From Pseudomonas fluorescens (lineage in GTDB: Bacteria; Pseudomonadota; Gammaproteobacteria; Pseudomonadales; Pseudomonadaceae), in the NCBI RefSeq assembly GCF_902497895.1, contig NZ_CABVHQ010000022.1, positions 24,818-88,817 on the forward strand: a stretch of DNA of 64,000 bases, written 5' to 3'. Below the pieces are notes generated by a model. It saw only the letters and a program-made list of their open reading frames with translations, was not told the DNA's origin and did no database searches. Positions within the stretch are counted from its first letter, which is position 1, and each line of letters begins with the position of its first letter. Below, piece by piece: positions 26,811 through 35,884 of the stretch. Position numbers and translations under genes: made by a program.

Positions 26811-27578
26811 TTACTTGGCGGCCATGCGCAAGGCACCGTCGAGACGGATCACCTCGCCATTGAGCATGCTGTTTTCAATGATATGCCTAACCAGCGCAGC
26901 GTACTCGGACGGTTTGCCCAGACGCGGCGGGAACGGCACGCCGGCGGCCAGGGAGTCGCGAACTTCCTGGGTCATGCCGGCCATCATCGGCGTTTCGAAG
27001 ATCCCTGGCGCGATGGTCATCACGCGGATGCCGTAGCGCGCCAGTTCACGGGCGGCAGGCAGCGTCAGGCTGGCAATCGCGCCTTTGGACGCGGCATAGG
27101 CCGCCTGGCCGATCTGGCCATCGAAGGCCGCGGCCGAGGCGGTGTTGATGATCACCCCGCGCTCGCCGTCGGCATCGGCCTGGCCTTCGGCAATGGCCGC
27201 GGCCGCCAGACGCAGCAGATTGAAACTGCCGATCAGGTTGACGTTGATCACCTGGCTGAAGCTGTCCAGGCTGTGGGGACCGTTCTTGCCGAGGATTTTC
27301 TCGCCACGCACGATGCCCGCGCAGTTGACCAGCCCATGCAGGCCGCCAAAAGTGGCGACCGCCGCCTTGACTGCTGCCTCGGCGGCGGCTTCCTGGCTGA
27401 TATCGGCGACGACGCTCTGCGCCCGCGGACCCAGCTTTTGCGCTTGGGCGGCCACGGCTTCGGCGTTCATATCCACCAGCATCACCTTGGCGCCGGCGGC
27501 CACCAGCATTTCAGCGGTAGCGGCGCCCAGGCCGGATGCGCCGCCGCTGACCAGAAAAATCTTGTTTTCGATCTGCAT
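26811..27578 (-). CDS. Short-chain 3-hydroxyacyl-CoA dehydrogenase (HSD17B10-like)
   Basis: A 255-residue SDR: cofactor loop [11 protein letters not shown] (about 9-19), NCAGIV near 85, catalytic Ser and YAASK (Tyr/Lys) around 160-166, and PGIFETPMM. It matches the type II 3-hydroxyacyl-CoA dehydrogenases that oxidise 2-methyl-3-hydroxybutyryl-CoA in isoleucine breakdown. Two adjacent ATG codons (27581 and 27578) follow GAAGGA; the second gives the usual family length. In P. putida a similar order of ligase, SDR, thiolase, dehydrogenase and hydratase is known (recalled, not checked). Confidence 0.9.
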   Translation of the reverse strand: MQIENKIFLVSGGASGLGAATAEMLVAAGAKVMLVDMNAEAVAAQAQKLGPRAQSVVADISQEAAAEAAVKAAVATFGGLHGLVNCAGIVRGEKILGKNGPHSLDSFSQVINVNLIGSFNLLRLAAAAIAEGQADADGERGVIINTASAAAFDGQIGQAAYAASKGAIASLTLPAARELARYGIRVMTIAPGIFETPMMAGMTQEVRDSLAAGVPFPPRLGKPSEYAALVRHIIENSMLNGEVIRLDGALRMAAK

Positions 27579-27594
27579 CATTTTTTCCTTCGGT

Positions 27595-29259
27595 TCAAAC
27601 CTTGTGAGCCGCGGCCTCTTGAGCCTTGGCGATTTCCTGGTTGCGCAAGATAAAGCGCTGCAACTTGCCGCTTGGGGTTTTCGGCAACTCGCTGACAAAT
27701 TCGATTTCACGGGGGTACGAGTGCGCCGCCAGGCGCTTGCGCACATGCTGGCGCAGTTCTTCGGCCAGCTCCGGCGAAGCACGGTATTGCGCGCTGAGCA
27801 CGACGAAGGCTTTGACCAGTTCGGTGCGCTCCGGATCCGGCTTGCCGACCACCGCCGCTTCAACCACTGCCGGGTGTTCGATCAGCGCGCTTTCCACGTC
27901 GAACGGGCCAACCCGATAGCCTGAAGTGGTGATCACGTCATCACTGCGGCCGACGAAACTGATGCTGCCGTCCGGGTTCAGCTCCACGGTGTCGCCGCTG
28001 AGGTAGTAATTGCCGACGAAGGCTTTGGTTGCAGCGCCTTCGTAGCCGGCGAACCAGCACATCGGTGACTGGGCGCGGTCGATGGCCAGAATCCCCGGAT
28101 GCCCGACCGGCAATTCCTCGAAGTTCTCATCGAGCACCACGATCCGGTGTCCCGGTGAGGCGAACCCGGCCGAACCGACATGTACCGGGTGCTCCAGCGC
28201 GTGGTGGTTGCACAGCACCATGCCCAGTTCGGTCTGGCCGTAATGGTCATGGATGACCACGCCGAGGTTGTCGGCGAACCAGCGGATCACTTCCGGGTTC
28301 AGCGGCTCGCCGGCGCTGCTGACGATCCGCAGCTTGCCCTTGATCGAGCGGGCGAACTCGTCACCGCCGGCGATCAGCAAGCGATAGGCGGTCGGCGAAC
28401 CGGTCAGGTTGGTGATGCCGTACTTGTTGATCACCCGGCAGGTGCTTTCCAGGGTGAACGGGCCATCGTAGAAAGTGATCGGATGGCCCATGGCCAAGGG
28501 GCCGGTGACGCCGAAATAGATGCCATAAGCCCAACCCGGATCGGCGACGTTCCAGAACGCGTCTTCCGGGCGCAGGTCCACTGCGTCGCGGGTGTAGCTC
28601 TGGAACGCCACGATTGCCTTGAGCGGTACCGACAGGGCCTTGGAGGGGCCCGTGGTGCCCGAGGTGAACATCAGCAGGAAAGGATCTTCGCCGCTGAGCA
28701 GCACCGGCTCACAGTCCGCCGAATAATTGGCCTGTTCGGCCCAGAAACTGAAATCGCCGCGCACGATGCCCAGGCCCTTGGGGCCGCCGACTGTGACGAT
28801 GGTCGGGCAGTCGGGCACTTCGCTGAGCTTGGAACGGTTGCCGGCATCGGTCACCACCACGGCGGCACCGGAGCTGCTCAGTCGATGCTCGATGGCCTTG
28901 GGGCCGAAAGCGGTAAACAGCGGCTGATAGACCGCACCGATGCGCCAGGTGGCGAGGACGGTGATCAGCAATTCGACATTGCGCGGCAACAGGCCGGCGA
29001 CCTTGTCGCCCTTCCTGACGCCCTGGGCCAGCAGGAAGTTGGCGAAGCGCGCGGCCTTGTCCTGCAACTCGCTGAAGGTATAGGTCGCACTGGCGCCGTC
29101 GCGGCCTTCCCAGAACAACGCAATACGCCCGGGCAAGGCGTGCCGGTCGCAGCACTCGACACAGGCATTGAGCCCCGCCAGTGTGCCCTTGAGGGCTTCA
29201 TCGACAGTTTTTTGGTAATCGAATTGTGCAGTGGCAGCCAGGTAATCGCGCATCGCCAT
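27595..29259 (-). CDS. AMP-binding acyl-CoA synthetase
   Basis: A 554-residue adenylate-forming enzyme. The P-loop-like [12 protein letters not shown] lies at about 202-213, YGQTELG around 340, the hinge region [20 protein letters not shown] around 425-444, and the catalytic Lys in [11 protein letters not shown] near the end. It activates a free short, branched or medium-chain acid to its CoA ester and is the first gene of the five-gene catabolic cluster. Its length and motifs resemble acetyl-/medium-chain synthetases; the exact acid cannot be told. Confidence 0.9.
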   Translation of the reverse strand: MAMRDYLAATAQFDYQKTVDEALKGTLAGLNACVECCDRHALPGRIALFWEGRDGASATYTFSELQDKAARFANFLLAQGVRKGDKVAGLLPRNVELLITVLATWRIGAVYQPLFTAFGPKAIEHRLSSSGAAVVVTDAGNRSKLSEVPDCPTIVTVGGPKGLGIVRGDFSFWAEQANYSADCEPVLLSGEDPFLLMFTSGTTGPSKALSVPLKAIVAFQSYTRDAVDLRPEDAFWNVADPGWAYGIYFGVTGPLAMGHPITFYDGPFTLESTCRVINKYGITNLTGSPTAYRLLIAGGDEFARSIKGKLRIVSSAGEPLNPEVIRWFADNLGVVIHDHYGQTELGMVLCNHHALEHPVHVGSAGFASPGHRIVVLDENFEELPVGHPGILAIDRAQSPMCWFAGYEGAATKAFVGNYYLSGDTVELNPDGSISFVGRSDDVITTSGYRVGPFDVESALIEHPAVVEAAVVGKPDPERTELVKAFVVLSAQYRASPELAEELRQHVRKRLAAHSYPREIEFVSELPKTPSGKLQRFILRNQEIAKAQEAAAHKV

Positions 29260-29402
29260 AATCCCTCATTATTCTATTTGGACGGGAACCACATAAAAAT
29301 CAGGGAAATACTCACCCCGCAGGGGGTGCAGGGCAATGGTCAAAGCTATCAAGTTGTTTGACTGGTTTGGCCAAGGATCAGGGATCTGTTGCCTGTGCCG
29401 GC

Positions 29403-29434
29403 GCTATCGCGAGCAAGCTCGCCTACGGGGCTTT
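29403..29434. repeat. REP family V-like single arm
   Basis: The core ATCGCGAGCAAGCTCGCCTA is seen once, without a facing partner. Confidence 0.55.
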
Positions 29435-29470
29435 ACGCTCGATCGAGATATTCGGGTGTGCCCGGTTGGC

Positions 29471-29625
29471 GTAGGAGCTGGGTAGGAGCTGTGTAGGAGC
29501 TGTGTAGGAGCTGTGTAGGAGCTGTCGAGTGAAACGAGGCTGCAATCTTTTGATCCTGGCGTCCATTCAGACAACGAGTTGTCTGTGGGAAAGATCAAAA
29601 GATCGCAGCCTTCGGCAGCTCCTAC
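29471..29625. repeat. REP family II pair with an expanded 11-bp tandem
   Basis: The left arm is preceded by a run of GTAGGAGCTGT: one variant copy at 29471-29481 and four perfect copies to 29525. The right arm, AAAAGATCGCAGCCTTCGGC and onward, ends at 29625. It looks like replication slippage at the REP edge. Confidence 0.85.
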
Positions 29626-29628
29626 CCG

Positions 29629-30645
29629 CTACCCCGCCTCATTCAGGATCAAACTCCGATAATGCCCGGGATTGGACCCCGACCATTTGCGAAACGCCTT
29701 GTAGAACGAACTGGCATCGGCAAACCCCAGCCGCGTGGCGATCTCGGCGAAGCTGATCTGCGGCTCGGCCAGCCAGAGAACCGCCAGTTCCTTGCGCACG
29801 CTGTCTTTGAGCCCTTGGTAGGTCTGACCCTCTTCGGCCAGACGGCGGCGCAAGGTCGAGGCCGACATGCACAGGCTTTGCGCCAGGCTCTCGGTTTCCG
29901 GCCAGCCTTCGGCGGGCAACTGGCGCAGATCGTGTTTGATCCGGCTGGCCAGGCTTTCGGGATCGCGATACTTGACCAGGATATTGGCCGGCGCATGGGC
30001 CAGAAACCGCTTGAGCTCTTCACGGCTGCGCTTGATCGGCAGCTCGAGGCAATCGGCGGCAAAAATCATCCGGGTTCGCGGTCGATCGAAGCGCAGGTTC
30101 TGGGAAAACATGACCTTATAGTCGTCGCAAAAATCCGGTTCCGGGCAACGCAGCTCAACGGCCAGGATCGGAATCCGCCGCCCGGCCAGCCAGCAGGCGA
30201 CGCCGTGGACGATCATCCAATAGGTGAAATAGGTGAACGCCCGGCGTGGCTCCTGCTCGTCCTCCAGCAGGACGATTTCCGCCAGGCTTTGCTGCTGAAC
30301 CAGCTGCGCCGGCATCCGCTCGAGCATCAGCGACAAAAAACCCAGACCCGACTCCAGTCCCGCGGCCAGGGTCAATTGCGCCATCGACGAGCGACAGAGA
30401 AACTCCAGGCTGCCGGATTTGAGCTTGCGTGGATCCATGCCGAAGAATTCATCATCCATGCGCCGGGCCAGCAGGCGCCATAGACGTGCATAGTCGGTGG
30501 CCGGGACCCGCGCCAGCGGTTGATCGAGCAGCGCCGGATCCATGCCGACCTTGTTCAGTACTTCATCCGTCGCAGGGCCAGGCGCACAGCTCTGCAGCAG
30601 CGCTTCGCGTACGAGCTGGATGGAGATGGTGTCTTTTTCCGACAT
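29629..30645 (-). CDS. AraC-family transcriptional regulator (OruR-like architecture)
   Basis: A 338-residue protein with an N-terminal arabinose-binding-like PF12625 region (about 10-200) and a C-terminal double helix-turn-helix (about 235-335), ending in the AraC hallmark IATRLGFADASSFYKAFRKW...NPGHYR. I chose the ATG at 30645 (MSEKDTIS) over one 24 bases upstream. It is encoded directly upstream of the acyl-CoA catabolic cluster on the same strand and is the obvious candidate activator for it, though no binding site was located. Confidence 0.88.
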   Translation of the reverse strand: MSEKDTISIQLVREALLQSCAPGPATDEVLNKVGMDPALLDQPLARVPATDYARLWRLLARRMDDEFFGMDPRKLKSGSLEFLCRSSMAQLTLAAGLESGLGFLSLMLERMPAQLVQQQSLAEIVLLEDEQEPRRAFTYFTYWMIVHGVACWLAGRRIPILAVELRCPEPDFCDDYKVMFSQNLRFDRPRTRMIFAADCLELPIKRSREELKRFLAHAPANILVKYRDPESLASRIKHDLRQLPAEGWPETESLAQSLCMSASTLRRRLAEEGQTYQGLKDSVRKELAVLWLAEPQISFAEIATRLGFADASSFYKAFRKWSGSNPGHYRSLILNEAG

Positions 30646-30693
30646 CGACGATTGCACTGCCCTGCGCAAATGAATGGGGCGCTCATCTTAACG

Positions 30694-30802
30694 TGTAGGA
30701 GCTGGCGCAGCCTGCGATCTTTTGGCGATTTTGGGGATTGCCCAAGATCAAGGTCAAGGTCAAGGTCAAGGTCAAAAGATCGCAGCCTGCGGCAGCTCCT
30801 AC
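30694..30802. repeat. REP family II pair with an expanded 6-bp tandem
   Basis: Facing arms (GTAGGAGCTGGCGCAGCC and the reverse) with four perfect copies of CAAGGT at 30749-30772 in the spacer. Confidence 0.85.
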
Positions 30803-30816
30803 AGAGACGCCAGGCC

Positions 30817-32160
30817 TTACAGAATGCGATAGAGCAAGCGCTCGATGCGCAACCGGCGGACCCGGCGCAAGAACTTGCCGACCGCCGCCGGGTACTCCAC
30901 CAGGGTTTCCAGCTGCTGATACTGCTCGATGCGGCGAGTGTTGCGGAAAATCTCCAGCAGCTCAGCCTCCCGAGGTTCCTTCAATTGGTTTTTCGGGTCA
31001 TCGATCAGCAAGCCGTTTTCCAGGTCCAGGCGAAACGCTCGCGGATTCAGGTTGTTGCCGGTCAGCAAGGTGTAACGCTGATCGACCCACAGGCCCTTGA
31101 GGTGATAGGTATTGTCGCCATCGCGCCACAGGTGCAGGTTCAGCTTGCCGTTGTCGATCATCCGCTGATGGCGCTTGGCGAAGCGTCGCAGGCTGATTTC
31201 ATACAGGTACGGCAGCGCGGCAATGACCTTGAACGGTTCGCTCGGCGGAATGTAGAAGTCATTGGCGGTCTTGTCGCCGACCACGATATCGACTTTCACC
31301 CCGCGGGCCAGCGCCCGGTTGATTTCCCGGGTCACGGCCAGCGGCAGGTTGAAATACGGCGTGCAGATCGTCAATTGTCCCTGGGCGCTGGCAATCAACT
31401 CGCAGATCACCCGGCTCAATGGATTGTTCTTGCCGACCCCCAGCAGCGGGCTCACCGACAACCCCTCCTTGCTCAGGCTGCCGCAGGTGGTGTCGTAGGC
31501 CGCGTACTTCAGGCGACTGCGCAGATCACCGATGTCGTTGCGCAGGCTGCGGGTAGTCGGCAGGTTCGGCAGATCGAGGCGGTGCACGGCTCTGGAGCCG
31601 ATCAGCCCGTGCTCGATCAGGTGCTGCATGGAGTCGGCCAGGGCGCTGTTGCGCAGCACGTGATAGCGATCGAAACGGTACTTGTCGAACTTGTGCAGAT
31701 AGACGTTGTTCAGGCTGGCGCCGCTGTAGATCACGCAGTCATCGATCACGAAGCCTTTGAGGTGCAACACGCCGAACAACTCGCGAGTCTGCACCGGCAC
31801 CCCGTACACCGGCACTTCACTGGCGTGGGTGCGGGTTTGCTCTTGATACCAGGCCGAATTGCCCGGCTGCTTGCCGGCACCGATCAATCCGCGCTGGGCC
31901 CGCAACCAGTCGACCACCACCACTACATCCAGTTCGGGCCGGGCGGCCTTGGCGGCGTGCAAGGCATCGAAAATTTCCTGGCCGGCTTCATCCTGTTGCA
32001 GGTAAAGCGCGACGATATAGATGCGCTGCGTCGCCTGGGCGATTTTCTCCAGCAGGCAACGGCGGAATTCGGCGGCACCGGACAAGATGGTGACGGCATC
32101 GGCGGTCAGCGGAAAACTGCGTAGTTTAGGCAGCAGGGAGCGTTTGAAAAGCGACGGCAT
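30817..32160 (-). CDS. pssA: CDP-diacylglycerol-serine O-phosphatidyltransferase (PLD superfamily)
   Basis: A 447-residue protein, close to E. coli PssA (451). It makes phosphatidylserine, the precursor of phosphatidylethanolamine. Two HKD-type motifs are present: HLKGFVIDD near 133-141 with YSGASLNN following, and YHLKGLWVDQRYTLLTGNNLN near 355-375. The basic C-terminus (RRVRRLRIERLLYRIL) suits the peripheral membrane association known for this soluble class. It is a single gene flanked by REP pairs. Confidence 0.9.
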   Translation of the reverse strand: MPSLFKRSLLPKLRSFPLTADAVTILSGAAEFRRCLLEKIAQATQRIYIVALYLQQDEAGQEIFDALHAAKAARPELDVVVVVDWLRAQRGLIGAGKQPGNSAWYQEQTRTHASEVPVYGVPVQTRELFGVLHLKGFVIDDCVIYSGASLNNVYLHKFDKYRFDRYHVLRNSALADSMQHLIEHGLIGSRAVHRLDLPNLPTTRSLRNDIGDLRSRLKYAAYDTTCGSLSKEGLSVSPLLGVGKNNPLSRVICELIASAQGQLTICTPYFNLPLAVTREINRALARGVKVDIVVGDKTANDFYIPPSEPFKVIAALPYLYEISLRRFAKRHQRMIDNGKLNLHLWRDGDNTYHLKGLWVDQRYTLLTGNNLNPRAFRLDLENGLLIDDPKNQLKEPREAELLEIFRNTRRIEQYQQLETLVEYPAAVGKFLRRVRRLRIERLLYRIL

Positions 32161-32241
32161 AGGGCTCGCAAAAGGTCGAATCCGAAGAGCGGATGAGCTT
32201 ACACCATGCGTACGCCCGGGTCTTCTGGTGAGCGGAAGATC

Positions 32242-32297
32242 AAAAGATTAAAAGATTAAAAGATTAAAAGATTAAAAGATTAAAAGATTAAAAGATC
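32242..32297. repeat. 8-bp microsatellite, AAAAGATT x6
   Basis: Six perfect copies of AAAAGATT (32242-32289) run into AAAAGATC, which is the first octamer of the REP arm that follows. The repeat therefore grew from the REP end. Confidence 0.95.
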
Positions 32298-32390
32298 GCA
32301 GCCTGCGGCAGCTCCTACGCCGATCGTGTACACCCGCAATAACTGGATGAACATCGATCCCGTAGGAGCTGCCGCAGGCTGCGATCTTTT
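32290..32390. repeat. REP family II inverted pair
   Basis: Near-perfect facing arms AAAAGATCGCAGCCTGCGGC and GCCGCAGGCTGCGATCTTTT, between pssA and the tetR-type gene. Confidence 0.9.
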
Positions 32391-32429
32391 GCGGCCAGAA
32401 AGAACAACAAAATATCCACTTGACCAAGG

Positions 32430-32443
32430 AGAACGAACGTTCT
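32430..32443. promoter_or_regulatory. Candidate TetR-type operator
   Basis: AGAACG-AA-CGTTCT is a perfect 6-bp inverted repeat 13 bases before the start of the TetR-type gene, a position suited to autoregulation. Confidence 0.5.
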
Positions 32444-32455
32444 ACTGTTAACCAC

Positions 32456-33019
32456 ATGAACGATATCAACAGCAACGAAACCCGCGACATCATCCTGGAT
32501 GTCACCGAAAAGCTGATCTATAAAAGTGGCATCGCGGCCACCGGCATGGATCTGCTGGTGAAAACCGCCGGCGTCTCCAGAAAGAGCATCTACCGCTACT
32601 TTGCCAACAAGGACGAGCTGACCGTGGCCGCCTTGCAGCGCCGTGATGAACGCTGGATGCACTGGTTGCGCGGCGAAGTCGGCAAGGCCCCCACTCCAGA
32701 GGCGCGCCTGCTGAACCTGTTCAGCGTGCTCAAGGACTGGTTCGCCAGTGAAGGCTTTCGCGGCTGCGCCTTTATCAACACCAGCGGCGAAACCGGCGAC
32801 CCGCAACACCCGGTACGACGGGTGGCCAGGGAACATAAACAGAAACTGCTCGACTACCTCGCCGAGCTCTGCAAAGAACATGGCGCGCAGGATCCGCAGG
32901 CGCAGGCTTTACAGCTGCTGATCCTGATCGACGGCGCCATTACCGTTGCTCTTGTCATGGGCGATCAGAGTGCCGCCGATAATGCGCAATGCATGGCGCG
33001 AAAGTTATTGGACCTTTGA
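32456..33019 (+). CDS. TetR/AcrR-family transcriptional regulator
   Basis: A 187-residue regulator. The N-terminal helix-turn-helix covers about residues 8-55, with KTAGVSRKSIYRYFANKDEL as its recognition part. The C-terminal ligand-binding half contains RGCAFINTSGE, common in the YjdC/LmrA-like C-terminal domains. I chose the ATG at 32456 over an in-frame TTG at 32420, which would place the operator inside the gene. It is followed on the same strand by a DUF1348 gene, which it probably controls. Confidence 0.88.
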   Translation: MNDINSNETRDIILDVTEKLIYKSGIAATGMDLLVKTAGVSRKSIYRYFANKDELTVAALQRRDERWMHWLRGEVGKAPTPEARLLNLFSVLKDWFASEGFRGCAFINTSGETGDPQHPVRRVAREHKQKLLDYLAELCKEHGAQDPQAQALQLLILIDGAITVALVMGDQSAADNAQCMARKLLDL

Positions 33020-33074
33020 TTGATTTAAACAAGACAACAACTGTTTGAACGTTAACTTTCTGTGGAGACTTGAA

Positions 33075-33554
33075 ATGTCATCTAACGCCGAAGTTCGTCC
33101 GCCACTTCCGCCCTTCACCCGCGAGTCGGCCATCGAGAAAATTCGCCTGGCCGAAGACGGCTGGAACTCCCGCGACCCGCAACGGGTGTCCCTGGCCTAC
33201 ACCCTGGACACTCAATGGCGTAACCGCGCCGAGTTTGCCAGCAACCGCGAAGAAGCCAAGGGCTTCCTGACCCGCAAGTGGGCCAAGGAGCTCGACTACC
33301 GGCTGATCAAGGAACTCTGGGCCTTTACCGATAACCGCATCGCTGTGCGTTACGCCTACGAATGGCACGACGATTCCGGCAACTGGTACCGCTCCTACGG
33401 CAATGAAAACTGGGAATTCGACGAACAGGGGCTGATGTCCAACCGTTACGCCTGCATCAACGACATGCCGATCAAGGAAAGCGAGCGCAAGTTCCACTGG
33501 CCCCTGGGCCGGCGCCCGGATGAGCATCCGGGACTGTCTGATCTGGGAATGTAA
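33075..33554 (+). CDS. DUF1348 / NTF2-like protein
   Basis: A 159-residue protein of the SnoaL/NTF2-like superfamily. The N-terminal helix bears [18 protein letters not shown] (about residues 26-43), then [19 protein letters not shown] and the conserved [24 protein letters not shown] (about 91-114). The family has no agreed function; the fold forms a pocket for small molecules. It follows the TetR gene by 55 bases. The ATG is preceded by GGAGA. Confidence 0.85.
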   Translation: MSSNAEVRPPLPPFTRESAIEKIRLAEDGWNSRDPQRVSLAYTLDTQWRNRAEFASNREEAKGFLTRKWAKELDYRLIKELWAFTDNRIAVRYAYEWHDDSGNWYRSYGNENWEFDEQGLMSNRYACINDMPIKESERKFHWPLGRRPDEHPGLSDLGM

Positions 33555-33566
33555 CAGCTGGTATCA

Positions 33567-33653
33567 GTAGGAGCTGCCGCAGGCTGCGATCTTTTCCGGC
33601 TCACCGCCGATCTCAGGAAAGATCAAAAGATCGCAGGCTGCGCCAGCTCCTAC
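33567..33653. repeat. REP family II inverted pair
   Basis: GTAGGAGCTGCCGCAGGCTG and a facing GATCGCAGGCTGCGCCAGC arm. It is the first element of a 530-base repeat block between the DUF1348 gene and the TSUP transporter gene. Confidence 0.85.
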
Positions 33654-33700
33654 GCCGACCGCATGCACCTGCACTATCGTGGGTGACCGCCATTCCCCGT

Positions 33701-33730
33701 GTAGGAGCTGCCGCAGGCTGCGATCTTTTG
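33701..33730. repeat. REP family II single arm
   Basis: GTAGGAGCTGCCGCAGGCTG followed by CGATCTTTTG; no facing partner before the next family begins. Confidence 0.8.
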
Positions 33731-33867
33731 ATCCTGGCGATGGTGGTGTCCGCCGAAAAGACCGGGGGCACCTGCAACCCCGTGGCCGTCCTGATGCAAT
33801 CAAGCCAGCGCTTCCACCCGGCCAACAGTGGGTGCCGGTGTGGCATCCGCCGGTGGGAGCTGACCGT

Positions 33868-34095
33868 CGTAGCAGCTGCCGAGCCTGCGAGGCTGCGTTC
33901 GACTGCGAAGCAGGCGTGAAATCAGGCAATGGGTTCTTTCAAGTAAACCGCGTACGCAGGCATTGCGAGGACTGCGGTCGAGCGCGAGCCCGGCTCGAAA
34001 CGCAGCCTCGCAGGCTCTTTCAGGTAAACCGCGAGCACAGGATTTGCGAGGACTGCGTCCTCGAACGCAGCCTCGCAGGCTCGGCAGCTGCTACG
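33868..34095. repeat. REP family I element with a duplicated right arm
   Basis: The left arm CGTAGCAGCTGCCGAGCCTG is followed by two successive right-arm segments ending in AACGCAGCCTCGCAGGCTC. The outermost closes with GGCAGCTGCTACG. The result is about 228 bases rather than the usual 135. Confidence 0.8.
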
Positions 34096-34123
34096 GGCGT
34101 AGTTCTTCACCGTATTTCAAAGT

Positions 34124-34139
34124 TGTGTAGATACCTATG
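34124..34139. repeat. TGTGTAGATACCTATG repeat
   Basis: This 16-mer also forms the core of the 19-bp arms at 54882-54900 (inverted) and 55073-55091. Here it stands alone after a REP element. Confidence 0.7.
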
Positions 34140-34300
34140 CCCCCTGGGGAGAGGGTTGGGTGAGGGATGATTCCTGAGCCTGGCGAACATTGGGGCTCGC
34201 CCCGCAAATGCTCTGCAACAGTCGCCGCAAGTAAAACATAGGGGTAATATACCGGCCTTTCGCGCAGCCTCTTCTGCGCCCCGCCGAATAAGTCGATCCC

Positions 34301-35080
34301 ATGCCTCTGGAACTCAGCGTAGACCTCGCGACCCTCGCCATTCTTGTCCTTGTTGCCTTTATTGCCGGTTTTATCGATGCCATTGCCGGCGGTGGTGGCC
34401 TGCTGACCACCCCGGCCCTGCTCACCGCCGGTTTGCCACCGCATCTGGTGCTCGGCACCAACAAACTCAGCGCCAGCTTCGGCTCGGCCATCGCCAGTTT
34501 CACCTTCTACCGGCGCAAGCTGTTTCACCCGCGCCAGTGGCTGCACGCGATAGTCGGGACCCTGGTGGGCGCATTGACCGGCGCGGTGGTGGCGCATTAC
34601 CTGCCGGCCGACTGGCTGAACAAGATGCTGCCGGTGATCGTCTTCGCCTGTGGGGTCTACCTGTTGTTTGGCGGCACGCCAAAAGCGCCGCTGGACAGCG
34701 ACGCGCCAATCAAGAAGAAGTGGCAGTCGAGCCAGGGCTTCACCCTGGGTTTCTATGACGGAGTGGCCGGCCCCGGCACCGGTGCGTTCTGGACCGTAAG
34801 CAGCCTGCTGATGTACCCCATCGATCTGGTCAAGGCCAGCGGCGTGGCCCGCAGCATGAACTTCGTCAGCAACATCGCGGCGCTGTCGGTGTTCATTTTT
34901 TCCGGTCAGGTGGACTGGATCATCGGCCTGAGCATGGGCCTGTCGGTGATGGTCGGCGCATTCTTCGGCGCGCGCACCGCCATCAGCGGTGGCGCGAAGT
35001 TCATTCGCCCGGTGTTCATCACCGTAGTCCTGGGCTTGACCGTGCGCCTAGCCTGGCAACACTGGTTCAGCCTGGCCTAG
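34301..35080 (+). CDS. yfcA: TSUP-family membrane transporter (TauE/SafE, YfcA-like)
   Basis: A 259-residue protein with about eight membrane segments arranged as two repeats. The first repeat carries [19 protein letters not shown] (about residues 23-41) and GTNKLSA, and the second [16 protein letters not shown], both family signatures. Members export or import organosulfur compounds or small organic anions; the substrate here is unknown. The last 33 bases overlap the end of the convergent nudC gene. Confidence 0.88.
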   Translation: MPLELSVDLATLAILVLVAFIAGFIDAIAGGGGLLTTPALLTAGLPPHLVLGTNKLSASFGSAIASFTFYRRKLFHPRQWLHAIVGTLVGALTGAVVAHYLPADWLNKMLPVIVFACGVYLLFGGTPKAPLDSDAPIKKKWQSSQGFTLGFYDGVAGPGTGAFWTVSSLLMYPIDLVKASGVARSMNFVSNIAALSVFIFSGQVDWIIGLSMGLSVMVGAFFGARTAISGGAKFIRPVFITVVLGLTVRLAWQHWFSLA

Positions 35081-35878
35081 GCGCCGCGCCACATAGATGT
35101 CGATCAGGTAGCGGGCAATCGAGCGCGATGCCGGCAACGGCGGCAGCGCATGGATGTTGAACCACTGCGCATCCTCGATCTCGTCCTCCTGGGGGACGAT
35201 CTCGCCGCCGGCGTACTCGGCATGGAACCCGAGCATCATCGAGTGCGGGAACGGCCAGCACTGGCTGCCCAGGTACTGGATGTTCCTGACCTCGATCTGT
35301 ACCTCTTCGCGCACCTCTCGAATCAGGCAATCCTCGGCCGACTCGCCAGGCTCGGCGAAGCCGGCCAGAGTGCTGTAGACCCCGGGGACAAAACGCGGCG
35401 AGCGTGCCAGCAACACTTCATCGCCGCGGGTAATCAGCACAATCATGCTCGGCGATATTCGTGGGTAATGCCGCAGATCGCAGGGTTCGCAGTACATCGC
35501 GCGCTCCCGGGGAATCTGCTGCATGGCCTGGCCGCAGTTGCCGCAGAAGCGATGTTCACGGGCCCAGGTGCCGATCTGCGCGGCGTAACCCAGCACTTTG
35601 TAGACCGTATGATCACCCTCGAGCATAAACGCCCGCAGACCTTGCCAGCGACAACCCGACACCTCGGATGAGCTGTTGAGTTCCAGCAGGTAAACCGGCT
35701 CGCCATCCAGATGGCCGATCCCATGCTCAGCCAGGATCGACAGGTCCTGGCGCTTGAGCCATTCCCGCGGGAACAGCGCGCCGTTGTCATCGAACAGAAA
35801 ACCGTCGCGGCTGCGCGCCACAGCCCAGCCGCCGGCAATGTCGGTATCCAGTACTGCAGTGGTCCAGCGTGAAGTCAT
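35048..35878 (-). CDS. nudC: NAD(H) pyrophosphatase / deNADding enzyme
   Basis: A 276-residue Nudix hydrolase of NudC type. It has the zinc ribbon CGNCGQAM...YCEPC (about 113-135) and the Nudix box [21 protein letters not shown] (about 174-194). The family's downstream signature SQPWPFPxS is present as SQCWPFPHS, with Cys replacing the first Pro. The enzyme hydrolyses NADH and removes NAD caps from RNA. Gene ends overlap the TSUP gene by 33 bases in opposite orientation. Confidence 0.93.
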   Translation of the reverse strand: MTSRWTTAVLDTDIAGGWAVARSRDGFLFDDNGALFPREWLKRQDLSILAEHGIGHLDGEPVYLLELNSSSEVSGCRWQGLRAFMLEGDHTVYKVLGYAAQIGTWAREHRFCGNCGQAMQQIPRERAMYCEPCDLRHYPRISPSMIVLITRGDEVLLARSPRFVPGVYSTLAGFAEPGESAEDCLIREVREEVQIEVRNIQYLGSQCWPFPHSMMLGFHAEYAGGEIVPQEDEIEDAQWFNIHALPPLPASRSIARYLIDIYVARRLGQAEPVLPG

Positions 35879-35884
35879 TTTTTA

